A DNA stretch of 47,930 nt from Cytophagales bacterium (GCA_013298985.1 JAAFJS010000012.1:1-47930); one strand, 5' to 3'. Shown: positions 34,533 through 44,692, counted from the first letter of the stretch. Notes: a model not told the origin generated them from the sequence alone. A program made the numbers and translations.

Positions 34533-35198
34533 TTATCGATGCCCAAAAATTTTGCTTCCCACGCGCACCATCGTGCTTCCCTGCTCAATCGCAAGCAAAT
34601 AATCACTACTCATTCCCATAGAAATCTCCTGAAAATCAGCATTTTCTGAGTTAAAATTCAATTTTACTTTTTCAAACAAGTTTTTCAAAGACTGAAACTC
34701 TCGCTTGATTTGGGACAAATTTTCCATATTGGTTGCCATGCCCATCAAGCCTTTCACGCTCACATTTTTCAGTAGTTGAAAATCTGTAGAAGCCAGCAAC
34801 TCAAATAGTTCGGTTTCATCAAGTCCAAATTTGCTTTCCTCTTGGGCGATATAGATTTGCAGCAAACAATCAATGACGCGATTATTTTTGCTTGCTTGCT
34901 TATCCACCTCTTGGAGCAATTTTAAGCTGTCAATCGAATGAATCATGTTTACAAAAGGCGCAATGTACTTGACTTTGTTTGTTTGCAAATGCCCAATTAA
35001 GTGCCATCTGATGTCTTTGGGGAGAGCCTCATACTTGGTGGTCATTTCCTGAACTTTGTTTTCGCCAAACTCGCGCAATCCGCACTGGTAAGCCTCTGCA
35101 AGCACCTCGACGGGCTTGGTTTTGGTAACGGCAATGAGCTTAACGTGAGGAAAAGGAGCTAATTCTTGTTGGATTGATTTGATATTTTCGGGTAGCAT
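34533..35198 (-). CDS. YggS-family PLP homeostasis protein
   Basis: The 221-residue protein starts at ATG 35198 (MLPENIKSIQQ). It has the alanine-racemase-like barrel of the YggS/PROSC family. The PLP lysine is in AVTKTKP, followed by REFGENKVQE, WHLIGHLQTNKVKYI, HSIDS and the phosphate-binding end MGMSSDYLLAIEQGSTMVRV, then GSKIFG. It binds and buffers pyridoxal phosphate and has no known enzyme activity. It begins five bases after the stop of the nuclease-like gene and probably shares a transcript with it. Confidence 0.96.
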   Translation of the reverse strand: MLPENIKSIQQELAPFPHVKLIAVTKTKPVEVLAEAYQCGLREFGENKVQEMTTKYEALPKDIRWHLIGHLQTNKVKYIAPFVNMIHSIDSLKLLQEVDKQASKNNRVIDCLLQIYIAQEESKFGLDETELFELLASTDFQLLKNVSVKGLMGMATNMENLSQIKREFQSLKNLFEKVKLNFNSENADFQEISMGMSSDYLLAIEQGSTMVRVGSKIFGHR

Positions 35199-35203
35199 TT
35201 TTT

Positions 35204-35713
35204 TCAAATAATGATTTCTAAAAGTTGATTTTTCTTTACGAGTTCTTTGCCTATATCTCGCTTAAATTGCTCTTTCAAAGTTCTAAATCTTTGTTCAGCG
35301 TTGGCAGGTACGCTACTGGAAACCATATAAGCATACGTTTTTTCTTTTTGAGGGTTTGTTATTTTGGCTCTCCACCATTTTATTGTAGTGATTAATTGCT
35401 TGTAAGCGTGTTCGATATCTGTGCCTTTTAGTTCTACAAAATATCCTATTTCGCTATCACAATCTATGAAAAGGTAGTCGCATTTGAGTAGTTCTTCATC
35501 ATTGATAAGGCATTTGTCTATTTTGATTTTATAGATTTCATGCTTTGATTGATTACTGATTTTGAATGTTTTACCTTTTTCAGCAACAGGAATAATACTA
35601 TTTTTGCTTTTTTCAAGGCATTTTTCTTGTTCAGCAAATTGTTCTTCTATTTGCTCACAAAGGCACTTATCTTTGGAGTTGGCACTTATTTTTTTGTCTT
35701 TTTTAGATGGCAT
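35204..35713 (-). CDS. PD-(D/E)xK nuclease-like protein
   Basis: This 169-residue soluble protein starts with a Lys/Glu/Cys-rich segment (residues 1-45). Its core shows a restriction-enzyme-like strand pattern: D79 in LKCDYLFID, then YFVELKGTD with E94-x-K96, followed by helix IEHAYKQLITTIKWW. D-x14-E-x-K is the active-site spacing of PD-(D/E)xK nucleases. Nuclease activity is inferred. It starts one base after the ATPase gene's stop, a tight two-gene unit like many ATPase/nuclease defence pairs. Confidence 0.75.
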   Translation of the reverse strand: MPSKKDKKISANSKDKCLCEQIEEQFAEQEKCLEKSKNSIIPVAEKGKTFKISNQSKHEIYKIKIDKCLINDEELLKCDYLFIDCDSEIGYFVELKGTDIEHAYKQLITTIKWWRAKITNPQKEKTYAYMVSSSVPANAEQRFRTLKEQFKRDIGKELVKKNQLLEIII

Positions 35714-35714
35714 A

Positions 35715-36740
35715 TTATTGGTATTTCAAGTCCATTAATTTGTCAAAAGTTTTGCCTAACTCAATGGAAACATCATCAATATTTGATGCGCCAATGGTTC
35801 TAAATTCTTGATTTAGCGTTTTGATTGCCGTTCCATTTGCCACAAAGTAGCAGGAAACGCGCTCAAAATCTACCCAAAGTATGGGTGGAATAATTTTGCT
35901 TACTTCTTCGTGCTTTGTTGGGTGAGTTTCCACCACATTATTTGCCTGAATCAGATTATCAATCGAGGTCAGTACATAAGGGCTGTGTGTGGTAATCACT
36001 AATTTATCGCCTGTTTTTTTAGTTTTTCTTATCAAAAACTCCATTAATTCTTTTTGGACGCTTGGATACAGATTGAGTTCGGGTTCTTCCACCACTATCA
36101 AGTTTCGCATTATGCTTTCCTGCTGACTGGTGTGATTTATCACTAAAAGCAAAGGCAAAATTGATTGCAAACCACTGGCAGCGTTTTCTAACTTGATTTT
36201 TGTATTGTCTTCTAACACCAGAAAATTGCTGCCCTGCTCGTATTGATACTTGACTTTCAAAAAACTAATGTCTAAATTTTTGATTTCTTTTCGAGCCACT
36301 TCAAACTTTGCCCCAAAGTCTTTGAAAGATTTGGTAAGGGCTACATCTTTGCTCAGTAAGCCAAAAATCGTTTCGCCGACCATGGCTGTCAAGATGCGCT
36401 CTGCGGGAATGTATATTGGTTCAAAGAATGTAGGAGAAGAGGTAAAAACATAATTTGTACTTATTTCATCTTTTCTAACCTCCCAATAAAAAATTTCACT
36501 TTCATAACGAATGAGAGTGTGTGTATTTAATTCATAATCAATATTATAATCAGTTAGTAATTGCCTAAACTCAAAAAAACTATTTGATTTAACAAACTCT
36601 ATATTTTTAAAAATAGCTATCAGCTTCGCCAAAGTGCTTTTACCACTTGCGGTATGTCCTATAAAAATATTGATGTCTTTGACTTCAATCTCTGCGGACT
36701 TGATTGCCCCAAAATGTTTGACAATAAGTTTTTCTTTCAT
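35715..36740 (-). CDS. AAA15/OLD-like ATPase
   Basis: The 341-residue protein is an ABC/SMC-type ATPase. Walker A GHTASGKST is at residues 28-36, an SGLQS signature lies near 200 (AASGLQSILPLL), Walker B is LIVVEEPELNLYPS and the His switch is ITTHSPYVLTS. No TOPRIM or coiled-coil hinge region of usual OLD length is seen. Such compact ATPases usually act as sensors or regulators of a partner nuclease; here the PD-(D/E)xK-like protein is encoded directly downstream with a one-base gap. It is the first gene of a three-gene leftward operon ending in yggS. Confidence 0.88.
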   Translation of the reverse strand: MKEKLIVKHFGAIKSAEIEVKDINIFIGHTASGKSTLAKLIAIFKNIEFVKSNSFFEFRQLLTDYNIDYELNTHTLIRYESEIFYWEVRKDEISTNYVFTSSPTFFEPIYIPAERILTAMVGETIFGLLSKDVALTKSFKDFGAKFEVARKEIKNLDISFLKVKYQYEQGSNFLVLEDNTKIKLENAASGLQSILPLLLVINHTSQQESIMRNLIVVEEPELNLYPSVQKELMEFLIRKTKKTGDKLVITTHSPYVLTSIDNLIQANNVVETHPTKHEEVSKIIPPILWVDFERVSCYFVANGTAIKTLNQEFRTIGASNIDDVSIELGKTFDKLMDLKYQ

Positions 36741-36754
36741 TTAAGAATATATTT

Positions 36755-36786
36755 GTTTTCTCCTAACAACAAAGTTAGGAGAAAAC
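36755..36786. other. 13-bp perfect hairpin between operons
   Basis: GTTTTCTCCTAAC (36755-36767) pairs perfectly with GTTAGGAGAAAAC (36774-36786) around a six-base loop. It lies between the metalloprotease stop and the ATPase start, both on the minus strand. No T-run follows on the minus strand. It could stall transcription from the metalloprotease gene or serve as an operator for the ATPase operon. Confidence 0.6.
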
Positions 36787-36808
36787 TACAAAAATCAATG
36801 CCATTTGT

Positions 36809-39800
36809 TTAAAGTTTGCTTATCTTCTTGATTTTCTTGCTATTACTATCTATGATTTCTAAAATATAAATGCCATTTACCAGTGCCTGTAAGTCCAAGT
36901 CTGTTTCAAATCTATTGGCATTTTTGTTGATAGTCAGGCTTTTGTGAATCCTGCCTGTCATGTCATAAATATTGATAGCGACTTCTCCTTGGTAGTTGCT
37001 GAACATACGCAACTTGACCTCGCCATTGCTTGGGTTAGGGAAAATGGTAAAAAAGTCCAGTTCACCATTGGCAGTTACTTGGTCAGAGAAACGTACTACA
37101 AAACGGTCTTTTTGGAAACCTGTATTTGCAACATTGAATTGATATTCAGGATTTTGTGTTAGATTATGAATCACGTCTAAGGCTTTGTCTTCCAGATAAA
37201 CTTGGACATATTTCCTGAAATAGTCAATTTCATTCAGGCGAATGGTATGTGTGCCTCTGTCGTAATTATAGAGGGTGAGTGGAATGGTAAATTCGTCAGA
37301 GAAAGAAGGTAAGCCATTGATTGCCAAATTTTTATTATCTTCGGAAACGGTAAAAATAGAGGGGACAGGCTGAGAATTGTAGCGCGATTTTTCTGCATCA
37401 TATTTATCATAGTTTGCGCTTGCACCTTCCTCAAAATAAATAGCCGTTTCGTCTGAGAATTTGCCTTGGCTGATGCCTAACTTGATGAGTCCGTTGCGTG
37501 GTAATTCATCATTTTCTGTTTTGAAAAAAGTAGGGTTTGTAAAGGTGGTTAATCTGACGGAGTTATCCATCTTGTAAGTTGCATTGTTTTTGACGGCACG
37601 CACAAAGAAACCCTGCCCCATGGCAATTTCGTCAGTGCCTCCATTCATGCCTACGCCTACGGTCATGGGTGAAACAGGTGCAGTAAAGTATGCCCAAGTA
37701 CCAGCGTACTGCCCTGTGGGGATTCTTCGCAAAAATGAGTTTTCTATTTCTGTATCAGGATTTAACGCATTGTTTTTCAGGGCAGTCCACGAAATAGGCG
37801 CAGGGTAAGGGTTGCCCATCAAGTGCCAGCCAGCATTTACAGAAGTGCCTTTTGTTAGGTTAATATTTGTCAGGTTTCCATTATTGAGGTTTCCGAAAAA
37901 ATCTATGGTATTTCCTGCGGAAATATTCATAATGAAGCCCCTGGAAATTGGCAGGGCTTCGCTGGTATTGGCAGGGCTTTCCCAGCCTTTCTCAAAAATA
38001 TCGTTGGGCGCGGTGGGCTGTACTCTATTTTCTACATAACGGTAAAAATTAGGGAATACGCCTGCGTAAGGAGTTACGAAGTCATACGCTGGATTTAGGA
38101 CTAAGCCAACTTCTGAAAGCTCTGCCACCGTAGCTCCTGCGGTAGGTGCAGAAAAATAGTGGTAGCCACCTACGCCCGAATACGCCGCAGGGTAAACCGC
38201 CAAGCCGCCTGTGATGTGTCGATTGACAGTAGCTTCACCTATTACGCTATTTGAGCCGTCTGCTTTTTGGACAACCATCGCAGTTTGGGCGGCAGTGGAT
38301 TCGAGTGTAAGTTTACTATTGGAGATGAGGTCGCCGTTTCGCAGTTCTAACCATCTTTTTACAACGGTGGGGTTGATAAGTGCAACATCTCCTGTATTCG
38401 AAACCATATTGACTGTGCCTGCTTCTTTGCGCGCATCTATGATTAAATTTAGCACTTGGGAAGGAAGCCCATTGCCTGTTTGTTGTGTAGAGCCACTTCC
38501 TTTGTAGATATAGGTAGCATCAGCATTGTATATGCGCGTACCTGTCATGCGAATAGCACCTGCATTGGGGTCTGTGGCGGTGATTCCATTTTTATCGTGA
38601 ATCTCTATGGTAGTACCGCTTTGTAAGGTAAAATTGCCTGTTCCTGTAACCAAATTAAAGTTTGTGAGGAGTTGCCCACCATTTTGGACAATGAAATTCC
38701 CTTCGGCATAAATGCCTCCTGTTAGTGTTAAAATACCTGTAGATGTGATAGTTACGTTGTTATAAGTTCCGCTGGTTGCCACAGGGGTCGATACGACGAG
38801 GTCTGGGGTATTGATTTTGCCCATCGTGGCAGTTTGTTTTCTGAAATCATTGTTATCTACCAATGTTTTTATGCCATTGGGTACGCGTGCCATTGCTTCA
38901 TCTGTGGGGGCTGTCGAGCCACTGCCCGCGGCGGCACCTGCGCTCGTCGCGTCTATGCCTACACGAACTTGGTCTATAATAGTGCCGCTTGGGTCTTTGA
39001 TAGTGAGTATTAAATTTGTATTATTCATTGCATTTGCCGCCGAGCCAGATGTATTACCCAACACTAAATAATCTCCTACTTTGGTGTTTGTAAAAGTACC
39101 ACCAGTAGCACTTATATAGTTAGACGTTTGGAAGCAACCTCCTGTAGCCAAAGTTCCATTGTTTGGCGCATTGCCAGTGAGGTCGCTACTGCCATCATTG
39201 ATTTCAAAGTTCCAGCCTGTCAAATTCATACCTGCGCGTTTAACAAAAAGTTCTACCCACTCGTCTGTAATATTTACTGGTCCCGCACCTGCTACTCCAT
39301 TAAAGAGGTTGGTACTCCAATCTCGTCGTGGTTCAGTAACAAATTCATTAATTACGATGTCGCCAAGTGCAGGGGGAATAATAACATTCATCACATTTCC
39401 AGTAACGGCAGCAGGAAAGGTTACAGCAAACTCCGAACTTCCAGTAACGGCGGCAGTAAAGCCATGCGCGCTGGCTAAAATCTGAAAAGCCAATTTGTCA
39501 TTTTCTGCAAAACCTGTTGTCCCCAAGGTGATTTTTAAGGTAAGGTCTTTATTGGCAGCACTGAGAATTTGTAAATCTGTGCCTGTGATGGCAAAGGTAA
39601 TGGCTGTGGCAGTGATGGTGGGCGTAGCAGTGATTTGCGTAGCTCCATCAAATAGCTTGGCATTGGTGATTTTGCCTATCCAGTTTGCTACTGTATTGCC
39701 TGCACCCTGCCTGATGCGAACTTGGGTAACATTGGTAGGAACTACATCGGCAGAAGCTAAATCTCTGATTTTGAAGCGAAAGGCATTGACATCTACTGTG

Positions 39801-41515
39801 CCAATATTGACACTGGCAGTACCCACTTGGGCGGCGGATGCTTCTACGCGAGAATCTATGTCATTTCCTCCAGAAATATTTAAGGTATAATCTTCGGTTT
39901 CTCCTTGTATGTAGTTTACGCAAGGGTCATCTACTGTACCTTGCGCCCTGTGTCGCGAGCGTACACGCATACGAATCGCACCACTTGCTGCCGCCGCAGG
40001 AATAGTAATAGCACCATTCACAGTGATTTCATTGGTTGCCAAATTGCTTTGGAAAAGTCGTTCGGAAATCTCAAAAGTGCCATTATTATTGGTATCTACC
40101 CAAATAGCGATGTTTTGTGGAAAAAAACTTCCAAAACCACCTGTATTAAAATTGACTGTAAAGTTATAAGTTCCTCCTTTGGCTACATTGGCACTAAGGG
40201 CATTGTAAAATGTATAGTTTCCTGCATTACAATTATTATCAATATTATTGATGTTAGTAACACCATTAAAAGTAAAGTCATCTATCAAAGCATCTGGACA
40301 GGCAATACTGTATGTAGGCGTACAATACACCAAACTCGTAGTGATACTCAACACATTACTAAAATTTGCGGGGGCGTTCACTGGTTTTACCCTATAATAA
40401 TATAAGGTATTAGAAGCAGCAGTATTGTCTATAAAAGTAGTGATATTAGCACTAACCGCGCCGATAGAGGCAAAATTAATATTGTCAATCGAACGTTCTA
40501 TAAAATACCCGATTTCGTTTGCCACGTCCGTCCAGAGTACATTTACTCCTGTGGCAACCATGGTAAGAGAGCTAAGGGTGGGCGCAGTAGGAGTGGTAGC
40601 GGAACAGGTCGCAGCGCTATAATTTCTCGCACCCGCCGCAAAGCCCTGCATACGCGCGAACTGCCCTGCGGTAAAGTCATTTCCACAATTAAAATAATAA
40701 CCCATAATGTTGCTGGTCATGGGGGCATAAGGGTCGCCTGTAGGGTCGAAATTCCCCCCAGTATACACGCAACTGGTCAATATATTTCCGTTCGTTTGCT
40801 CATACGGGTCGGCGGGCGTGTCGCAAAGGTCGTCGCCTTTGTTTGTACAGTTTGCGCCAATCACACGTGCTACCAATTCCCTTTCTGTGAGTGTGGGGTT
40901 ATTGCTGTCCTGAAAGGTATGTAAAAGCCCAAAATAATGACCAAACTCGTGCGGAACGGTTTTGTCGTCATTGGCTTGGCTATTTTTGATAAACATACGT
41001 TCAGGTCCCCCAGGCAGCCACGCGTAGCCCCCTACACTTTTGCCTCCCGAACTGACTGTATTGGCATAATAGACGTTGATTTTGCCTAATTGGAAGTGTG
41101 ATGCTGCCACCAAAGCCCCTTCGTCTGAACTCTTAAAATCTGCATACGTATCATTATCGACATAGTTAAAACCGCCACATACGTAAAACTGCACATCTAA
41201 ATTGGCAAATTGGCGATTGGTTTCTGCCAGTCCGCGCATGACTTCGAGTTCGTTTGCGCCGCCGCTTCCATCTGTTTTGCGGAGAATATAAATTGCTACT
41301 GGAAAGTAAGTAACTACGCCTTCGGTTTTTTCTACTTTACTCGAATTATTTTTGAGCTTGCCCAGCCTCCGTAATAGTTCTTTTTGCTCAGGTGTAGGTG
41401 CGGGCGTTCCACAGCTAAGTGTCTGTGCATAAATTGTTTGTAAACTTAGAAAGCATACAAAAAGACAAATAAGTACATATTTACTTTGAGCAGTAATCGT
41501 ATAGTTTCGTTTCAT
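36809..41515 (-). CDS. Secreted M43-like metalloprotease with T9SS sorting domain
   Basis: This 1568-residue exported protein has a signal peptide (residues 1-30, ending IYAQ). Its catalytic domain carries HEFGHYFGLLH: H189, E190, H193 and H199, the zinc site of pappalysin-type (M43) peptidases. Further domains follow in order: a fibronectin-III-like unit (about 310-395), a GEVED-type beta domain (about 400-560), a lamin-tail-like domain (GDIVINEFVTEPRRDW, about 720-850), a long beta region, and a C-terminal type IX sorting domain (FFTIFPNPSNGEVKLRM to KKISKL). It should be secreted by T9SS and digest protein outside the cell. No inhibitor or partner gene is adjacent. Confidence 0.93.
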   Translation of the reverse strand: MKRNYTITAQSKYVLICLFVCFLSLQTIYAQTLSCGTPAPTPEQKELLRRLGKLKNNSSKVEKTEGVVTYFPVAIYILRKTDGSGGANELEVMRGLAETNRQFANLDVQFYVCGGFNYVDNDTYADFKSSDEGALVAASHFQLGKINVYYANTVSSGGKSVGGYAWLPGGPERMFIKNSQANDDKTVPHEFGHYFGLLHTFQDSNNPTLTERELVARVIGANCTNKGDDLCDTPADPYEQTNGNILTSCVYTGGNFDPTGDPYAPMTSNIMGYYFNCGNDFTAGQFARMQGFAAGARNYSAATCSATTPTAPTLSSLTMVATGVNVLWTDVANEIGYFIERSIDNINFASIGAVSANITTFIDNTAASNTLYYYRVKPVNAPANFSNVLSITTSLVYCTPTYSIACPDALIDDFTFNGVTNINNIDNNCNAGNYTFYNALSANVAKGGTYNFTVNFNTGGFGSFFPQNIAIWVDTNNNGTFEISERLFQSNLATNEITVNGAITIPAAAASGAIRMRVRSRHRAQGTVDDPCVNYIQGETEDYTLNISGGNDIDSRVEASAAQVGTASVNIGTVDVNAFRFKIRDLASADVVPTNVTQVRIRQGAGNTVANWIGKITNAKLFDGATQITATPTITATAITFAITGTDLQILSAANKDLTLKITLGTTGFAENDKLAFQILASAHGFTAAVTGSSEFAVTFPAAVTGNVMNVIIPPALGDIVINEFVTEPRRDWSTNLFNGVAGAGPVNITDEWVELFVKRAGMNLTGWNFEINDGSSDLTGNAPNNGTLATGGCFQTSNYISATGGTFTNTKVGDYLVLGNTSGSAANAMNNTNLILTIKDPSGTIIDQVRVGIDATSAGAAAGSGSTAPTDEAMARVPNGIKTLVDNNDFRKQTATMGKINTPDLVVSTPVATSGTYNNVTITSTGILTLTGGIYAEGNFIVQNGGQLLTNFNLVTGTGNFTLQSGTTIEIHDKNGITATDPNAGAIRMTGTRIYNADATYIYKGSGSTQQTGNGLPSQVLNLIIDARKEAGTVNMVSNTGDVALINPTVVKRWLELRNGDLISNSKLTLESTAAQTAMVVQKADGSNSVIGEATVNRHITGGLAVYPAAYSGVGGYHYFSAPTAGATVAELSEVGLVLNPAYDFVTPYAGVFPNFYRYVENRVQPTAPNDIFEKGWESPANTSEALPISRGFIMNISAGNTIDFFGNLNNGNLTNINLTKGTSVNAGWHLMGNPYPAPISWTALKNNALNPDTEIENSFLRRIPTGQYAGTWAYFTAPVSPMTVGVGMNGGTDEIAMGQGFFVRAVKNNATYKMDNSVRLTTFTNPTFFKTENDELPRNGLIKLGISQGKFSDETAIYFEEGASANYDKYDAEKSRYNSQPVPSIFTVSEDNKNLAINGLPSFSDEFTIPLTLYNYDRGTHTIRLNEIDYFRKYVQVYLEDKALDVIHNLTQNPEYQFNVANTGFQKDRFVVRFSDQVTANGELDFFTIFPNPSNGEVKLRMFSNYQGEVAINIYDMTGRIHKSLTINKNANRFETDLDLQALVNGIYILEIIDSNSKKIKKISKL

Positions 41516-41680
41516 AAATTTTTATTATTTGAGCTTATAGGCTATAACGAAAGATTAAACCAAGATGTTGTTTGGCTTATCTGACAGATTTGAGAAAATT
41601 ATTGGTAAAGATAATGGTTTTGAAAAATTATCTATTAATCTTTTTCCTTTTTTCAAAATATACAAAGCAGGTACTTTTTC

Positions 41681-41711
41681 TTGTAATGTTTACAAAAAAG
41701 TAATAATTTTG
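41681..41711 (+). promoter_or_regulatory. Promoter of the 972-aa TPR gene
   Basis: TTG (41681-41683), 20 bases, then TAATTTTG (41704-41711) matches the Bacteroidota consensus. The transcript would have a leader of about 55 nt. The rest of the 258-bp divergent spacer shows no clear promoter for the metalloprotease. Confidence 0.6.
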
Positions 41712-41773
41712 TCTTTCATGCGTTCTTTTCAGGTAAGTTAGAACAAGACAAATACACTACCCCTTAATTAAAG

Positions 41774-44692
41774 ATGAAATTTTTTACAATTTTATTGCTA
41801 TTCACTATATGCAATGCGTATCGTATTGTAGCACAGCATATTGTGGGTGAAAACAAATACAATACAGCCCTTGCGCTGTTTGAGAAACAAAACTATGCCG
41901 CCGCCCAGCCTCTTTTTGAGCAATATATTAGACACAATGAAGAACGTAGCCACGAAATAACAGTGATAAATGCAAACTGCTGTTTGGTGCTTTGCGCTTT
42001 GTCCCTGAAAAATCCTGATTTCGAAGCCCTCATTGACAGGGTGATAGAAAACTACCCGCATCACCCGCTTGCGCGCGATACTTACAGCAAAATTGGTGCT
42101 TATTTTTTTTCGCAAAACAGTTATAACCAAGCTATTAAATACCTAAAAAAACTAAACCTGAACAAGCCAAACAAACAAAACCTAACGGCAATATACCAAC
42201 TGGCATATAGTTATTTTAATACTAAAAATTACAAAGAAGCAAGCTATTTCTTCAATCTCATCAAAGGCGGCGAACACGAATACGCCTCTTTATCAAGCTA
42301 TTATGTAGGTTATTTGGAGTTTCAGCGCGGTGAATATGCGGCGGCACTGACCAACGTATTGAAGGCAATTTATGACGAAAAAATAAAGCAAGAGGCAGAA
42401 CTGCTCTTGGTTTCGCTTTATTACAAACAAAAAAGGTACAATGACGCGATTAACTATGTTTTGAAAAATAAAAAAACAGAATCACCTGCTTTTGATTTGC
42501 TTCTGGCGGATAGCTATTTGATGCGGGGCGATTCTGCCATTGCTCTTTCTTACTTTGAAAAGTACATCAAACAGAGTAAAACACAGACTGACCGCAATTT
42601 ATTTTATAAAGTTGCCACTGCCTATACCTGCTCCTATGCCAACAAACTATCGCTCTCTGCCTATTATTTTAGCAAGGTAGCCGATGCAGCAGACTCCTTG
42701 GCGCAGCTGGGCGCGTATCAGTTGGGCGTGATTTCGGTCAGGTTGCAGGACAAAACGGCAGCAATTCATGCCTTTGATAAGAGCAGAAAGTTGTCTTTTT
42801 ATAAAGATTTACAAAAATCGGCGGCATTTAATTATGTCAAACTCAATTTTGAAACTGATAATGCCAAAAATGCACTTGAAGGCTGCGTATTTTACGAAAA
42901 AAACTTTCCCAAAGATGATAACTGGAAGGTAATTAATGTGATGCGTAGTGAGGCATATCTAAATACGACCAATCTGGTAACGGCAATGGAGTACATCGAG
43001 CAAATGCAATTCAAAGATGCAAAGGCGCAACTGGCTTACCAGCGCATCTCTTTTAACCATGCGATAGCACTTTTCAATAATAGGGAATATCGGCAGGCTA
43101 AAAATACCTTGAAAAAATCATTGATTTATCCACACAGCCCAGAACTGGTCAGTGCTACTTACTTTACCTTTGGCGAGATTTTTACACAGCTTCACCTGCC
43201 AGATTCTGCGCTTGCTTACTATCAGAAGGTAGCAAAAAACAGTACCTACGCAGATGAAGCGGACTTTGGGATAGCCCAAGCCTATTTTATAAAGCATGAT
43301 TATCCCAATGCTATCCAGTATCTACAAAAGTATATTCAATCGCCTGCCCCTACCCATCTTATCGAAGCCTATTCCAAGTTAGGAGATGCCTATTTCAAAG
43401 AAAAAAACTATACTAATGCTTTCATTAACTATGAGTTATCCTTAAAAAGTGGCTCTACTGATTTCCCTTATAACTATTACCAGCGCGCACTTTGCCTGAT
43501 AGAATTGCGAAGGTTTAATGAGGCAGAAGACCTCCTCGAACATTTTGAGCTACGCCACCCCACCGCTTCATTACTTGACTTGGTGTATTTTCAGCGCGCC
43601 CTCATACACTACCATAATTCACAGAAGAGCTTGGCACTGAACGTATTAAGTCAGATTATAGATAAAGAAAAGCCAAGCAGAGGAGTTTTGCCGTATGCGT
43701 TACTGAAACGTGGCGATATTTATGTGGAAAACGCGGTAATTAACAGGGCTATCAATGACTACAGAACGGTAATTGAGAACTTTGCCGCCACCGAACCCGC
43801 CGAGCAAGCTCAAAAAAGGCTGGAAGAATTGCAGATGAGAGGCATCAATATTCCTAACTTTAACCACCTGATAAGCAGAAATATACGACCTCAATCTGCC
43901 AATCCACTGGCGCAGGAATTTGAGTTACGCAATGCACTAAATTATTTTGAAAATGGAGACTATAAGAGCGCAGTGAATACACTCACTAAGTTTTTGCAGG
44001 GCGCGCCCAAGTCAGAAACGACAAGTGAGGCGGAGTTTTTGTTAGGGCAGAGCTATCAGCAGTTGGGCGAAATGGATAAAGCAAGCACTTTTTTCGAACG
44101 TTCCGACTTGAAAAAAGGGTTTTTGAAGTCTGCAAGTATTGATTTACAAGTTGGGTTTTATCAAAATGCTATTCATAAATACGAGAAAATATTAAAAGAT
44201 TATGCTGAAGAAAGCGAAAGTAGGGAAGCAAAAATAGGCTTGGTTAAAGCGTATTTTGCCCTGAAAAATACTGAAAAAGTGATGTATTATTTGGACGAAC
44301 TGAAAATTAATGCTCTCTCTCAGCCTGTGGCTAATCTATATTTTGGGAAGATTTATTTGGCAGAAGGGCAATACGAAGAAGCGATACAGGCGTTTGGGAA
44401 GGTGATAGAAGCTACGACCGAAGTATATGCCGCCGAAGCGCAGTACCTGATAGGGCTGGCTTACCGACAGCAAGAGTCGTATTTGGTAGCTAATGATGAA
44501 CTGCTCAAAGTGAATGAAAAGTACCCAATACACACCGCTTGGGTGTATGAATCCTTGTTTTTGATGGCTGAAAACCATCTTTCCTTAGACAATTCCTTTC
44601 AGGCAAAAGCCACTATCCAATGGATTATCGATAACAGCCAAGAGGTAAAAATAGTGAATAGGGCAAAGGAAAAACTAAGTGAGTGGAATTAA
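41774..44692 (+). CDS. Large periplasmic TPR protein
   Basis: The 972-residue protein has a signal peptide (MKFFTILLLFTICNAYRIVA) and then about 25 TPR-like helix pairs along its whole length, for example YNTALALFEKQNYAAAQPLF near residue 30 and YEEAIQAFGKVIEATTEVYA near 880. No lipobox Cys or enzyme motif is seen. Bacteroidota carry one or more such giant TPR proteins with BamD/YbgF-like repeats; some related ones serve T9SS (SprE/PorW), but the length and missing lipobox do not favour that. It is probably a periplasmic scaffold. Its last four bases overlap the convergent sensor gene. Confidence 0.88.
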   Translation: MKFFTILLLFTICNAYRIVAQHIVGENKYNTALALFEKQNYAAAQPLFEQYIRHNEERSHEITVINANCCLVLCALSLKNPDFEALIDRVIENYPHHPLARDTYSKIGAYFFSQNSYNQAIKYLKKLNLNKPNKQNLTAIYQLAYSYFNTKNYKEASYFFNLIKGGEHEYASLSSYYVGYLEFQRGEYAAALTNVLKAIYDEKIKQEAELLLVSLYYKQKRYNDAINYVLKNKKTESPAFDLLLADSYLMRGDSAIALSYFEKYIKQSKTQTDRNLFYKVATAYTCSYANKLSLSAYYFSKVADAADSLAQLGAYQLGVISVRLQDKTAAIHAFDKSRKLSFYKDLQKSAAFNYVKLNFETDNAKNALEGCVFYEKNFPKDDNWKVINVMRSEAYLNTTNLVTAMEYIEQMQFKDAKAQLAYQRISFNHAIALFNNREYRQAKNTLKKSLIYPHSPELVSATYFTFGEIFTQLHLPDSALAYYQKVAKNSTYADEADFGIAQAYFIKHDYPNAIQYLQKYIQSPAPTHLIEAYSKLGDAYFKEKNYTNAFINYELSLKSGSTDFPYNYYQRALCLIELRRFNEAEDLLEHFELRHPTASLLDLVYFQRALIHYHNSQKSLALNVLSQIIDKEKPSRGVLPYALLKRGDIYVENAVINRAINDYRTVIENFAATEPAEQAQKRLEELQMRGINIPNFNHLISRNIRPQSANPLAQEFELRNALNYFENGDYKSAVNTLTKFLQGAPKSETTSEAEFLLGQSYQQLGEMDKASTFFERSDLKKGFLKSASIDLQVGFYQNAIHKYEKILKDYAEESESREAKIGLVKAYFALKNTEKVMYYLDELKINALSQPVANLYFGKIYLAEGQYEEAIQAFGKVIEATTEVYAAEAQYLIGLAYRQQESYLVANDELLKVNEKYPIHTAWVYESLFLMAENHLSLDNSFQAKATIQWIIDNSQEVKIVNRAKEKLSEWN

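Noticed and set aside
34533-36740. yggS as a third component of the ATPase/nuclease-like system
   Set aside because: YggS is a housekeeping PLP-binding protein found in most bacteria; its place behind the pair is more simply explained by shared transcription.
39128-40405. Several plus-strand frames of 100-166 codons within the metalloprotease gene
   Set aside because: They are antisense to a continuous multidomain gene and show biased composition (Ser/Ile/Thr) typical of shadow frames.
41774-44692. SprE/PorW-type gliding lipoprotein
   Set aside because: There is no lipobox Cys after the signal peptide, the length differs and no gliding or T9SS component genes adjoin; TPR content alone is not enough.
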